From Yponomeuta sedellus (lineage: Eukaryota; Arthropoda; Insecta; Lepidoptera; Yponomeutidae), in NCBI GenBank assembly GCA_934045075.1, contig OW203734.1:6144516-6208515 (forward strand): 64,000 nucleotides of DNA, written 5' to 3'. Shown piece by piece: positions 52,801 through 62,807 of the stretch. The translations under genes were made by a program, and so were the position numbers. The notes beneath the pieces are model-generated. The model was given only the letters and a program-made list of their open reading frames with translations, did no database searches and had not been told where the DNA came from. Position 1 is the stretch's first letter. The number at the start of each line of letters is the position of its first letter.

Positions 52801-53384
52801 ATGTAAATCATTTTAATATTAATGCTGTATATAGTTATAGGAAAAAGAAAAAAAAACAATAAGAGGGCCGTTGGCTTACCTATTAAATAAAAATAAAATA
52901 AAAATAAGTAAAAAGTGATTTCCGGCATATTTTTTTCGTGACTTTAAATGACTTGTTGAAATATTTCTTTTCAGTGACATTAATACAAATTTTATATTAC
53001 TAGAAATGTTTACACTTAGACCTATCCTTGTCCGAACAGACTATACCGCCCAGATCCACTCTTTCGTTTAGTCTACCCATGAGGTTGTATAAAGGAAATT
53101 TATGCGCTTATTCTATACGTTAGCCACATTGTAACGAGCTATAATTGCTTGGTATATTAGGCCTTTTGGAAATATAAGGCCCGGCATCCATTAGAGCAGA
53201 GTCGGACCGAAACGCACCGAGTTGCGTAGAGTTTGTTCCGAGGGCAATAGGCGTGAGGATAATATAAAATAATCAGAGATTTAACGACATCAGGCAAAAG
53301 CACATATTAAACATAAGAACATAATAATATTATTGTACTTAGATTAATTAACATAAGAGTTTTAGAGTTAGACTACAATATATT
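52801..53384. other. Unassigned spacer
   Basis: AT-rich; nothing recognised. Confidence 0.35.
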
Positions 53385-53478
53385 TTTCCTCCACCAACGG
53401 AGTACAGCCTAACCTTCTTGCGATGCAGGAAGAAACCCGTGCCCCAGCAGTGGGGACATACAAGGGTTGATAACGATA
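53385..53478 (+). mobile_element. S5 SINE tail fragment
   Basis: 'cctccaccaacggagtacag' to 'acaagggttgataacg'. Confidence 0.82.
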
Positions 53479-53559
53479 TTTTTATAAACTACATAGTAAA
53501 ATCATAATCGGCTGCATGTACAAATTATTAAGTACCTATTGTTTATTTTAATTTTATTT

Positions 53560-53665
53560 AAAAACCTATTTAGAGGCTAAAAATTTCACCCATGCCGGGA
53601 TTCGAACCCGCAACCTCTGGCTATCCGTACCAGCGCTCTACCAATTGAGCAAATGGGCTCAATTT
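53560..53665 (-). mobile_element. SINE-A, 5'-truncated copy
   Basis: 3' end to the D-arm ('accaattgagcaaatggg'). Confidence 0.82.
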
Positions 53666-54004
53666 AATTTTATTGCTTTGGATTCCTGATGAATAAAAAA
53701 AATAAAAGGATTTAAAAAACTGATTTAGTTTTTTAAAAAAAGGTTACAAATATTTTCAAGAAAATAAAAAAAAACATAAAACCGCTTTCAGCAATTTTGA
53801 CTGAAACCACACCGCGTGACGTCACGCTTAGGTTAACATTAGTAAACTTCACCCGTGCTTTGTTGTGACTACTAGTGACGTCAGATTCGACGCCATAATA
53901 CTACAAACTTGTTTCCCACAGAGTCAAAATAATTTAAGAAAAAAAAGAGAATTTAAAAGACTGAATCAGTTTCATAAAAAAATATTATAATTATGCAATG
54001 TAAA
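53666..54004. other. Unassigned AT-rich spacer
   Basis: Two CRE-like TGACGTCA/TGACGTCAG sequences (about 53818 and 53875) lie in otherwise unassigned sequence. Confidence 0.35.
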
Positions 54005-54150
54005 TATAAAAAAAAGAATAGATAGAGATAGTGAACACTTTATTCTACTTAAAAAAGGAAATAACACAGATATTTCTTAACCTAAGAGTACAGACGGCGA
54101 CCTTATCACTAAAAGTGATCTCTTACAGATAACCTTTGGAAAAAAATAAA
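54005..54150 (-). mobile_element. L-d LINE 3' tail
   Basis: 'gtgaacactttattctactt', 'ggcgaccttatcactaaaag', 'tgatctcttacagataacct'. Confidence 0.65.
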
Positions 54151-54384
54151 AAAATGCGTAACATTTTTTTAAACTAGACTAATAGATAGCTAGCGAATAG
54201 ATAGTCAAATAGAGAATACTTTGTGCTCAACCACAAAAAAAATCATGTAATCAATAAAAGTATGTATTACTAAAATATCTTTCATCGTGGTCACGAGAAG
54301 ACTGAAAATATTAAGCCCCGAAAATATTCTAATAATGTGTTCCAGTCGCGAAAGCTTAAAATGTGTTATTAATAAAAGTATGTA

Positions 54385-54830
54385 GTCTATAAACGTCCTA
54401 CTCCAGAGCATAAGCCTTCTCCTAAGAGAAGACTCTCTCTAAATACAGAGTATGGGCTTAATTAACACGCGTGCCCACCGTGGATTGGCAGTTTCGAGCG
54501 CTGATGTATTTGAACACCTCTTCTTCAGGCTGTATTAGTCCACTGCTGGACATAGCCCTCCCCTAATGAGCGCCATAGTGCCAGATTGTGCCATCATTGG
54601 GGGGTAGTGCCCATAATCCCCACGCTGGGCATGCGGGTTGGGGATCGCAGTTTGGTGGAATTGGACTGCAGGGGGCGCTGCTGCCCACCCCCCTATTATT
54701 CTCTAAGCCGACACCACACAGCAAACATCTCAACATTCACACATAAACACCTCAGACATTCTCATTTTGTTTTCCTTCACCGTTAGCGAGTAGTATTGCT
54801 ACTATAATTTCACAAATGTACTGTGTGTTA
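54385..54830 (+). mobile_element. K repeat interrupted by an L-a tail
   Basis: Left part to 54520 ('ctgatgtatttgaacacctc'), right part from 54746 ('aacacctcagacattctcat', 'ttttccttcaccgttagcga'). The inserted L-a end lies between. Confidence 0.8.
54521..54745 (-). mobile_element. L-a LINE 3' end inserted in K
   Basis: Flanked by AACACCTC (54513-54520 and 54746-54753), an 8-bp target duplication. 'ttcttcaggctgtattagtc' to 'ctctaagccgacaccacaca'. Confidence 0.8.
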
Positions 54831-55069
54831 GCTTTTAGAATATACCTCGGCTACTATTGCATAGAATCGGATATATTCGTGTAATAGAAATATCGGAACT
54901 AATATGACACATAACTTGACATAACTTTTCAAGATAGCGAAGAAAAGTTTCATACAGTGCAAGAAGTAGTATTACACTGGTGTGCTTGCGGCGGAAACCG
55001 AAGCCTACTCTAGAGCCCGTGGTATATTCTAAAAGCTAACAGACTGTACACAGCATAGATAAGGGTCTT

Positions 55070-55225
55070 CGTTACATTCCCGCACTGGGAATCAAACCTG
55101 GATTTCCCGCTTCCGAATCCTAATTCTACCCAGTGGGCTACCCCGGCTTAAGTGTAGACACTCGGGTTTACTCACGACGTTTTCCTTCACAGTTATCAAG
55201 TGGTATTGCTTCTATAACTTCACAA
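55070..55225 (-). mobile_element. tRNA-like SINE remnant joined to K tail
   Basis: 'cgcactgggaatcaaacctg' and 'cccagtgggctaccccggct' form a degraded tRNA-like head on the minus strand. 'ctcacgacgttttccttcac' follows on the plus strand. Confidence 0.45.
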
Positions 55226-55765
55226 AAATAGTTAAAAAAATGATAATAAAAAGATAACAATAATATTAATATGTTTCCGTTTCGCTCAAAGGAGCAATCT
55301 AAGGTAAAAGCTTCAACATTGTATGGCGAAAGCTTTTTCTAATAAAATATTTCTCTCCCTATAGAGAAATGTTGGGAGCTACGAATATTCGAAGAAAGCG
55401 TTTCGATTTTGAAACCAATGGATGACCATTACGAATACTTTTTTGCCTGAAAAGTTTACGGTTTAAGAGATAATCAGGTTCAAGGTCAGATTTCGCATCA
55501 AATATTGTTCACAAGGTACCTTCTCGAAAGCTTCAATCTTCTTTATAGAAAAGTAAAACTGAAAATCGGCAGTTTTTATGTAGTTGTGGGGTTTAGGTGT
55601 GGGGACCTAAACCCTATGTGGGATGTGTGAGATATGAGGCGGTGAAAAAGGAATAAATGGCGGACTCACCAGAGCTGACTCCTGCCACCAGGGCAGTGTT
55701 GCCAGCGAGCGGAGCCTTTCCAGTCTTAAGTTAAAACATGAGCTGATGTTCGCGTGGTGCAAACA
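55226..55765. other. Unassigned region
   Basis: Contains a small inverted repeat at about 55590-55615 ('ggtttaggtgtgg' and 'ggacctaaacc'). No gene recognised. Confidence 0.4.
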
Positions 55766-55769
55766 CTAG

Positions 55770-56151
55770 TGTAAGAAATCAGGCGTGAAAATAATAAAAA
55801 TGAATGCACTTTTCAGAAACTTAATTCAATGTCAAATTCCTGAGCTACCTAGGGGTTAGCCGTAATGGAGAGGAAGGTAGCCAAGAAACTCCACTCTAAT
55901 CATCTTATCTCAAATAGTCTTATACGAATTTACAAACCACTTAGCACTCTAGGTACAAGGAGCACAAATCAAAAGTAACGGAAATATAACCTCACCAGTC
56001 TGGCGACAAACCACGACGAACTTTTCCATGAACCTACTCGAAGCAAAACAAGGCAGCAAAAGAGGGCGGGGCTCGTACGGCGCGCGCTTTATATAGGAAC
56101 GGTGACGTCATAAGATTGTTGCCAGTCTCTACGACTTAAATATTCCTAACA
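55770..56151 (-). mobile_element. Solo LTR, 382 bp
   Basis: On the minus strand it starts TGTTAGGAATATTTAAG and ends GATTTCTTACA (TG...CA), with a 4-bp duplication CTAG at 55766-55769 and 56152-56155. It contains a promoter-like block on the minus strand: TGACGTCA (56103-56110) then TATATAAAG (56087-56095). No coding sequence adjoins it, so it is a recombined solo LTR. Confidence 0.75.
56087..56110 (-). promoter_or_regulatory. CRE plus TATA box in the solo LTR
   Basis: TGACGTCA followed after 7 nt by TATATAAAG on the minus strand, next to a GC-rich element (gggcgggg on the plus strand at 56065-56072). A plausible polymerase II promoter pointing left. Confidence 0.55.
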
Positions 56152-56249
56152 CTAGTGTATATACGTTTCACAGTTGGGCAACGGCCTTCTCTCAGAGAGA
56201 GGAAAGTATGGTTCCGCGTGCCGATCGGGAATTCCAAGCGCTGAGGTAT

Positions 56250-56618
56250 GTAAGTCGCTCAGCGAGCTATGGAGAGAGCTATGCTCAGAGTTTCTCTGAA
56301 GGATAGGATTCGTAACGAATGCATCCAACAGAGAACGAAAGTTATCGACATAGCTCAAAGAATCAGCAAGCTGAAGTGGCAGTGGGCTGGCCATATCTCA
56401 CGAAGAACCGACAACCGTTGGAGTAAACGTGTTCTTGAGGGGAGACCGCGACTCGGCCAACGTAGTGTAGGACGCCCTCAGGTGGGATGACGATCAGCGA
56501 AAAACGGCCAGCAGATGCTGAATGCGGCAAGCTGAAGACAAGGCGTTATGGCGCTCATTAGGGGAGGGCTATGTCCAGCAGTGGACTACATAATATAGCC
56601 TGAAGAAGAAGAAGAAGA
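56250..56618 (+). pseudogene. L-a LINE ORF2 C-terminus and 3' end
   Basis: Longest L-a copy. The frame at 56269-56490 encodes 'RISKLKWQWAGHISRRTDNR', 'RPRLGQRSVGRPQV' and then breaks. It continues with 'atgacgatcagcgaaaaacg' to 'agcagtggactacataatat' and a GAA tail. AGGTAT borders both sides (56244-56249 and 56619-56624), a short target duplication. The W.GH..RR.D.RW and GRP motifs are typical of RTE-like LINE protein ends. Confidence 0.75.
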
Positions 56619-56674
56619 AGGTATTTAAGTACCTCCGATATTCAAGTTTCCTCACGATAATCCTTCACATTAAG

Positions 56675-57045
56675 CGCTCGTGGCCTAGGAAAACCGAGTG
56701 ATTGGAATCAATCACTTGAATTAAGTAACAACAGGCGCGGTCAGGTGCAAGATGGGTGACCGTCCCGTGACTACCGCTAGTGGCATGTTTCCAAGCGCTT
56801 CCGTGCTTCGCAAGGCATGTGAAGCCGTTGGTACCGGCTGTCATATAATGGCAATCGTTAAGCCATGTCTTAACGATTAACGGTCTTATAGGCGGCTTGA
56901 TAAATTCTAACAGTAAGGCCCGCCACTGTCTTACAATCCTCCACGAAGCTGGACTTCACCCCCGTGGTGGAGTATGGCCTAACCTTCCTGCGATGCAGGA
57001 AGAGACCCGTACCCCAGCAGTGGGGACATACAAGGGTTGATAACG
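56675..57045 (+). mobile_element. S5 SINE, full-length reference copy
   Basis: 371 bp between copies of AATCCTTCACATTAAG (56659-56674 and 57046-57061), a 16-bp target duplication that fixes both ends. Head: 'cgctcgtggcctagg'. The 5S-like internal region has 'gaattaagtaacaacaggcg' and 'gcaagatgggtgaccgtccc', matching the box A and box C regions of 5S rRNA. The remaining roughly 270 bp body is of unknown origin, and the 3' end is 'gacatacaagggttgataacg' without poly(A). Confidence 0.95.
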
Positions 57046-57100
57046 AATCCTTCACATTAAGCGAGTGGTATTGATACTATAATTTCATAAAATATAAACC

Positions 57101-57284
57101 TAGAAGATCATACTCCACAGTATACTTAGCTTAACGTAACTAAAATGTGATTCTCGGACAAGACTCGGCACAGCATTTGTCACATGTAGCAAGTAAAACG
57201 TAATATTTTACGTCTACCCGTCTACGACGACAACATAAAAGAAGACAGAACTACGTATTACGTTGAGTTTTTCTGAAAGCACTT
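57101..57284. other. Unassigned spacer
   Basis: Nothing recognised. Confidence 0.4.
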
Positions 57285-57289
57285 GGATG

Positions 57290-57660
57290 AGAATTTAATA
57301 CAAAATAATAATAATAAAATATGGACAAATTACAAAGATCTCGTTAGCCCCATAGTACCGATACCGATATCAACCCTTGTGTGTCCCCACTGCTGGGGCA
57401 CGGGTCTCTTCCTGCATCGCAGGATGGTTAGTCGGAACTCCACCACCCGGGCCAAGTCCGGGTTGGTGAAGCCCGGGGCCCCATATTAAATACAATTAAA
57501 TGACTTGTATTACAGGTGCTAACACGACGATACATTAAATACATAGATAAGACCCAAGACCCGAGACAAACAAGAAAAGTTCGTTTTCCAGCCGGGGATC
57601 GAAACCGGGACCTTCGGTTTTACAGTCAGCGTGCCAAACTGCCAACCATTTAAGGTTGCA
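57290..57660 (-). mobile_element. SINE-D interrupted by an S5 tail
   Basis: Left part 'tggacaaattacaaagatct' to 'agccccata'; right part from 'gccccatattaaatacaatt' to the tRNA-like head ('cttcggttttacagtcagcg'). The direct repeat GCCCCATA marks the insertion. Confidence 0.75.
57363..57480 (-). mobile_element. S5 SINE tail inserted in SINE-D
   Basis: 'cgatatcaacccttgtgtgt' to 'ccgggttggtgaagccc'. 5'-truncated. Confidence 0.82.
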
Positions 57661-57721
57661 AAATCGCGCGTAACGTAATTGGGAAGAGTTTAACATAATA
57701 TAACATAAACATACCCCGAGG

Positions 57722-57795
57722 GTGGGCGGTAGCTCAATGGATAGAACAATGGACTCGGAAGCGTGAGACCCAGGTTCGATTCCAGAGAAAGAGTA
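57722..57795 (+). mobile_element. tRNA-like SINE head fragment
   Basis: 'ggcggtagctcaatggatag' (box A) and 'ccaggttcgattccagag' (box B), with nothing of a known SINE body after it. The acceptor stem does not pair, so it is not a tRNA gene. Confidence 0.5.
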
Positions 57796-57989
57796 TGAGC
57801 TATATATAAAGCCCGTTACAAACGTAGCTGTAATATGTATAAATAAGCAGTGCTATAACATATAATAAATAGTAAGCTACGGAAAAAATGTAATGAAATA
57901 TATTTTTATCTTCATTCGTTGATGGTCGGTCAAATACTATTACATGATCATTGCCATTAAATTACGGTATACTCGTAAGTCGGTGACCG

Positions 57990-58128
57990 AGTCGGAAGAT
58001 AAAAAGTACCCGGAACCGGCGTGCATGCAAAGACTTATGAACGTTGATGAAGCGAAGGTGATCTGACAGGATCATGACAAGTGTCAGTCCCTGGTCTCTG
58101 CCTACCCCTCTGGGATACAGGCGTGAGG
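57990..58128 (+). mobile_element. L-b LINE 3' fragment
   Basis: 'ggaaccggcgtgcatgcaaa', 'gatgaagcgaaggtgatctg', 'cctacccctctgggatacag'. Confidence 0.65.
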
Positions 58129-58255
58129 TTAACGGTGCCTGGCACGTTTAGCCAGAGGTCGCGAGCTCGAGTCCCGCCATGGGTGGAATTTTCCGCCTCT
58201 AAATAGGTTTTTAAAAATTGTCCTGAGCACCGGTTAGTGGATTTAAAAGAATATA
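58129..58255 (+). mobile_element. SINE-A, 5'-truncated copy
   Basis: 'ctggcacgtttagccagagg' onward to 'ggttagtggatttaaaagaa'. Box B partly degraded ('gagctcgagtcccgcc'). Confidence 0.75.
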
Positions 58256-58271
58256 GTAATATGCTTAATAG

Positions 58272-58660
58272 ACAGCGGTGGTAGCTCAGTGGGTAGAACC
58301 ATAGACTGGCAAGCGAGAGCCCCAGGTTCGATCCCGAGTGCGGGCATGTACCAATGACTTTGTTTAATTTCAAAGTTACGTACATTTGCGAATTTGCAGT
58401 CGCAATACCACACGCTATAGGTGAAGGAAAACATCGTGAGGAAACCCGCGGCTTGGTTGGCTCCGGACGTATTGACTAGTCTTTCCTGTGGGCTAGGCCG
58501 ACTAAGCTGTCAGGATGGTATAGGTGCTGGGCAAGCCTACACCATCTATAAAACCATGACCCAGGCACTACAGCGTCGGAGTGGTCCCTTCTAGTGTGAG
58601 TGAAGATACCACTGGACGCTGTATAAATCATCTCATTAAGTAGATGCAAAAAGGCCAATA
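58272..58660 (+). mobile_element. SINE-C, full-length copy
   Basis: About 389 bp with head 'agcggtggtagctcagtggg', box B 'aggttcgatcccgag' and the end 'tagatgcaaaaaggccaa'. Confidence 0.92.
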
Positions 58661-58849
58661 TTAGTAATATGCTTACTGTAATTTATGTTAATAAACATTA
58701 TGGCTACGTGTGCAACGGGCTTAAGACGTGCGGACACCGCGAACACCCTAAAAAACTTCCATCCCTTACACGTGTATGCTTTGGGCGGCTCTATTATATT
58801 CTACCTCTATGTAAAGCATGAAATTAAAGCAAGTGTAAATCAGTCTTAA

Positions 58850-59025
58850 GCCATGTCAGAGGCCTTCTGAGCGGCTTGACAACTTCTGACAGTAAGGCCC
58901 GCCACTGTCTTACAATCCCTCACCAACCCGGACTTGGCCCCGTGGTGGAGCATGGCGTAACCTTCCTGCGATACAGGAAGAGACCCGTGCCCCAGCAGTG
59001 GGGACATAAAAAGAGTTGATATCTC
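58850..59025 (+). mobile_element. S5 SINE, 5'-truncated
   Basis: 'taagccatgtcagaggcctt' to 'cataaaaagagttgatatc'. Confidence 0.82.
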
Positions 59026-59108
59026 TATCTATACATTCACTACTAAACTACGAACATTAACAAGTAGTTACACAGAAGGGACGTGGGGCGTGGAAAGGAC
59101 GCGACACG

Positions 59109-59303
59109 TTGTATAGAAATCGCGTCCTTGCCTCGTCTTTCCTGTATGGGAGTGTGGGCTTCCCCCCGTCTCTTCAGTACATCATCATCATAGGCTTGTG
59201 GAACGCGCTGCCTCTATACATACGCCAGGCCCAGTCAGTTGATGTGTTTAAGAGTAGAATCCATAAGCACTACTTTGGACTTCAGAGTAATACTCCTATA
59301 TAG
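59109..59303 (+). pseudogene. L-c LINE reverse transcriptase C-terminus (CR1/Jockey-like)
   Basis: 64 open codons ending in stop: 'GLWNALPLYIRQAQSVDVFK', then 'HKHYFGLQ' and a few more. Same family as 15.5 kb and in frame here, though 5'-truncated. The end of the ORF lies inside the palindrome at 59286. Confidence 0.75.
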
Positions 59304-59367
59304 GTATATTTTTGTAGTTTATATATATATATATAAACTACAAAAATATACCTATATAGGAGTATTA

Positions 59368-59369
<2 letters not shown>
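59286..59369. repeat. Perfect 84-bp palindrome
   Basis: Two 42-bp arms without spacer, centred at 59327/59328 and starting 'agtaatactcctatatagg'. The left arm contains the stop end of the L-c ORF, so the right arm is its inverted copy. A TA run sits at the centre and after the right arm (to 59404). Confidence 0.96.
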
Positions 59370-59408
<39 letters not shown>

Positions 59409-59419
59409 CAAATACATAT

Positions 59420-59545
59420 ATTAGAAAATTCTTTATTGCACAATAAGCATATTTGTACTAAGGCGAGCTTAATACTAAAGAGTATTTCCTTCCAGCTAAC
59501 CTTGGGTTATGTGGATAGTAGTCCGGGTAGTGCCCGGAGAGAGTT
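59420..59545 (-). mobile_element. L-c LINE 3' tail, inverted
   Basis: 'ttagaaaattctttattgca' and 'ctaaggcgagcttaatacta': the L-c 3' end on the minus strand, next to an L-c ORF end on the plus strand. Confidence 0.7.
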
Positions 59546-59866
59546 ATTGTCATTAATTATTATAATATAATAAAATCGCATTAATTATAATTATCTATAT
59601 ATATAGATAATTAAAATGTGTATATTATCAATTTGGTAAATTGATAAGTTTATTTTTAACTTATACGATGCAAATGGACCCATGCTCAGCAATATGCCAC
59701 CCGGAGATGCATGCAACACCGGTCGGCGCTGATTTTCAGCATGAACCATTACGACAAAAAAATATTGACTAAAACTAGATTACAAATGGCGTCGTAACGC
59801 TGGAGTGATACAAAAACATTAATATTAAGATTGTTAAAAAATATGCATTAGATCTGATATGAATTA
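59546..59866. other. Unassigned AT-rich region
   Basis: 'gtcggcgctgattttcagca' (about 59722) echoes 9.2 kb in opposite orientation. Nothing else recognised. Confidence 0.4.
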
Positions 59867-60082
59867 CACTATTTTTATTTTTAATGCACTAACCTGTGCT
59901 AAGGAACAAATTTAAAAACCTATTTAGAGGCTAATAATTTCACCCATGCCGGGATTCGAACCCGCAACCTCTGGCTATCCGTACCAGCGCTCAATTGGTA
60001 GAGCGCTGGTACGGATAGCCAGAGGTTGCGGGTTCGAATCCCGGCATGGGTGAAATTATTAGCCTCTAAATAGGTTTTTAAA
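59867..60082. mobile_element. SINE-A fold-back copy with 82-bp perfect arms
   Basis: Arms 59911-59992 and 60001-60082 are exact reverse complements around the 8-nt spacer 'aattggta', which is the D-loop of the tRNA-like core. Both arms share private changes (CTAATAATTT and GTACC in place of the family CTAAAAATTT and GTGCC), so one arm was copied from the other. Confidence 0.95.
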
Positions 60083-61628
60083 CTGATATGAATTGTACAG
60101 AAAATATTATTTATGCCACACCTGGCAATAAAGTGGCTTTTTCCGCACGCTGCGCTTACGGAAAAAGCCGCTTTCTGGCCAAGTGTAGACATAAAAAGAT
60201 GTACACAACATGGGAGGTAATAAAGAAAGCTCTCGATCGCATATTTACGTCCCTCGCTTGCAGCTCGGGCCGCAAACTTCTGCGATCTCGGCCTTTCTTT
60301 GTATTACCACCCTAGTTGTGTAATGTACTACTATATTTCCAATGTAACGGGTTACGAAACAGTTGACAGCAGGTCGACCCTTAGGATTTTATTTTAGTAT
60401 TGTTTTAATGAATCGCGATGCTCACACATAGTTAGGTATATGTTAAACGGGTCTATTCGCGACTATTTATTAGGTTAAATTATTTATTTTGTTGCAAATA
60501 CACATGTAACGCAATGGAGTGTGTATTGTGTACAGGTCGATTTGCTGTCGTCCGCACTTTTACAATCTTAAAAAAGAGAGCAAAAAAAATAGTATATTTC
60601 ATTACAATTGCGGAAAGGTTGTCATTGCAAAGAGTTCAGACAAATGTCGACCCAAGCCGAGGTGCAGCCGAAGGTGAGGGTTGACAGTCGGAATAAGTTG
60701 CAATGACGGTTGCGCACGTGTACTGAACGACTATTTTTAATACGGTTGCGAAAAAAATAAGCAATTTAATAAAGAAAAAATATTTGGAAAATGGCGCCAA
60801 CCGTAAAAAAATATAAGCAGAGATTTTTTTCCTTCACCCATTCTAGTAGGCAAAGGGAACTATGCCCATACAGCCAAATCTTCAGTAGATTTTTTTTATT
60901 GATATGAAATGAAAATAAATTTAATGAGATGAAATGAAATGAAACCTAACTTAACTCATTCAATCAAATCATTAAATTTGATATTGAAACAAATTAGTAG
61001 CTCATAAAAACATCCATGATTTTTTTTTGAAGAAACTTCATGGTTGGTTTTTCTTTTTAATAGACATTATTTTGACAGTTGAGAAAGAAAACGCACGAGT
61101 GCGGAAAAGGTAAAAAAAAAGCACGAGTGTGTAATAGCCCACATCCCGCACGCTATACGTCCCTGTAATACGCCACTTTTTGAGCAACTGTATTAAAATA
61201 ATTATTTACGAAGTTACTATAAGGGTGCAGATGCGTAAATGACATTAGATATTTAATATTATTATTTGCTTTTATTTTCCCTCTCAAAATACCTATTGTA
61301 TAACTTTTTAGCGCTTCTGTACAGTGGGAAAGTAACGCGTGGATTCTAATAAGATGTGTGATGTAATACACCGACACACCGCAATAATACACCGCCTACG
61401 TGTAAAGAAATATTTAATATCACTGAAAACCTTCGTAGTTTCGTTTGTAACGTTCTCGTCCTATTTTGGTACCCTAATAAGGTATTGAGGAAAATACAAC
61501 TAGTTTTATATTCATGGAACTGGTGTTGATAAGAGGGAACACGATAAGCTCTAGGTATAATAAACCCACACCACTCCCTATTATGGTCTTAGTAGCATTT
61601 CACTATATTAAATTACATACAAACAGAC
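60083..61628. other. Unassigned 1.5-kb AT-rich region
   Basis: Contains a short hairpin at about 60131-60166 ('ggctttttccg' arms). Short ORFs only; no gene or known repeat recognised. Confidence 0.4.
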
Positions 61629-61629
61629 A

Positions 61630-61757
61630 TAACCTCAAGCCTCTATCCCAGAGGGGTAGGCCAAGGACTGCCATTTACCACGATCCTGACAGATCACCTT
61701 TGCTTCATCAACGTTCATAAGTCGTTGCATGCACGCACGCCGGTTCCGGGTACTATA
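61630..61757 (-). mobile_element. L-b LINE 3' fragment
   Basis: 'cccagaggggtaggccaagg', 'acgatcctgacagatcacct', 'catgcacgcacgccggttcc'. Confidence 0.65.
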
Positions 61758-61849
61758 TTAAATTCTTCACATAAAATTCTATGATTACGATAGATTATAT
61801 TAGCGATTATGTAATACTTTGTTTTATTTACTATTCGACGTATTATTTG

Positions 61850-62100
61850 ACGGCCTCGGTGGCGCAGCGGTTTGGAAACAAAGTCTTCGATACAGGCCCG
61901 CATGGGGAATCGAACCCGGGTTTCTCCCTTCCGAAATTGTACCCACTAGGCGACCGCCGCTCAAGTTACCGAAGTTAATATTATAATAACTTCCACAGAA
62001 CACAATCACTTGGCCTGATCCCAAACTAGGACACCGTGTACTATGGTAACCAGTTAAGTGCATCACACATGCATGTATACAGACTGAGACCATTTGAAAG
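61850..62100. mobile_element. Composite SINE-D head and SINE-E fragment
   Basis: 61850-61890 is a SINE-D-type head ('ggcctcggtggcgcagcggt'). 61890-61965 is another tRNA-like piece in the opposite sense ('ggggaatcgaacccgggttt'). 61975-62095 matches SINE-E. Confidence 0.5.
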
Positions 62101-62445
62101 TGAAAGTGAAAAGCATTTATTTCGATAACACCATAACATAAATGATAAACAATATTTGTATTAAAACCGAAACATAAAAATAAACCTATACAATTAAGCT
62201 GAACGAAAAGCGCTACAACAGAAAAAGGCTACAGCTCAGCCAAATGCTAGAGAGAGGCGACTAGCGCTGGTTTTCTGCTGCACCTAATTCGCTGAACTAT
62301 ATACAAAATTTGACTATAAATAGAAAAAAAGATGGATACATACAATAATTCGATTAAAAACATTATTTATAGAAAGAAGCATAAAATCGAATAAAGTAAT
62401 GGCCCAAATGCCAGAAATAAAAATAAAGCCAATTTAAAACATTTC
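62101..62445. other. Unassigned AT-rich spacer
   Basis: Nothing recognised. Confidence 0.4.
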
Positions 62446-62515
62446 GGCGTGTGTGTGTGTGTGTGAGTGCGTGTGTGCGTGCGTGCGTTTGTGCGTGCTT
62501 GCGTGCGTGCATGTG
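62446..62515. repeat. (GT)n / (GTGC)n microsatellite
   Basis: 'gtgtgtgtgtgtgtgagtgc' then GTGC/GCGT units. Confidence 0.92.
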
Positions 62516-62807
62516 CGGACATAAAACGGGTACTTACAGGTAACACGACAAGTAGCTAGGTAACTATAGGCAACTAAAGTGAGGACTGTTTGTCCAACAG
62601 TAACATTTTTTTGTACAACTTACGTACCGCGGCCTCCAGTTGGAATCGAACCTTGGGTTTGGCAAGTGGTAAATACACAAGTTAGTGAAATATAAAGTCT
62701 GTGTTGTTATACTCGTAGACATGGATGAACGCCCAATGACGTCAGCTGCTTTGAAGGTCTACATCAGGAATATATATAATAGAAAATAAAAATGTCTACT
62801 TTGAACT

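Larger units (their letters stand above)
56156..57100 (+). mobile_element. K repeat with two nested insertions
   Basis: Pieces of one K copy: 56160-56249, 56619-56674 and 57046-57090 ('aatccttcacattaagcgag', 'tggtattgatactataattt'). An L-a LINE end and then an S5 SINE interrupt it. Confidence 0.82.

Noticed and set aside
57722..57795. Possible tRNA gene
   Set aside because: Acceptor stem does not close and the T-arm side runs into unrelated sequence.
58035..58434. Minus-strand ORFs of 63-116 codons
   Set aside because: They read through SINE-C, SINE-A and an L-b scrap; similar frames appear at every SINE-C copy.
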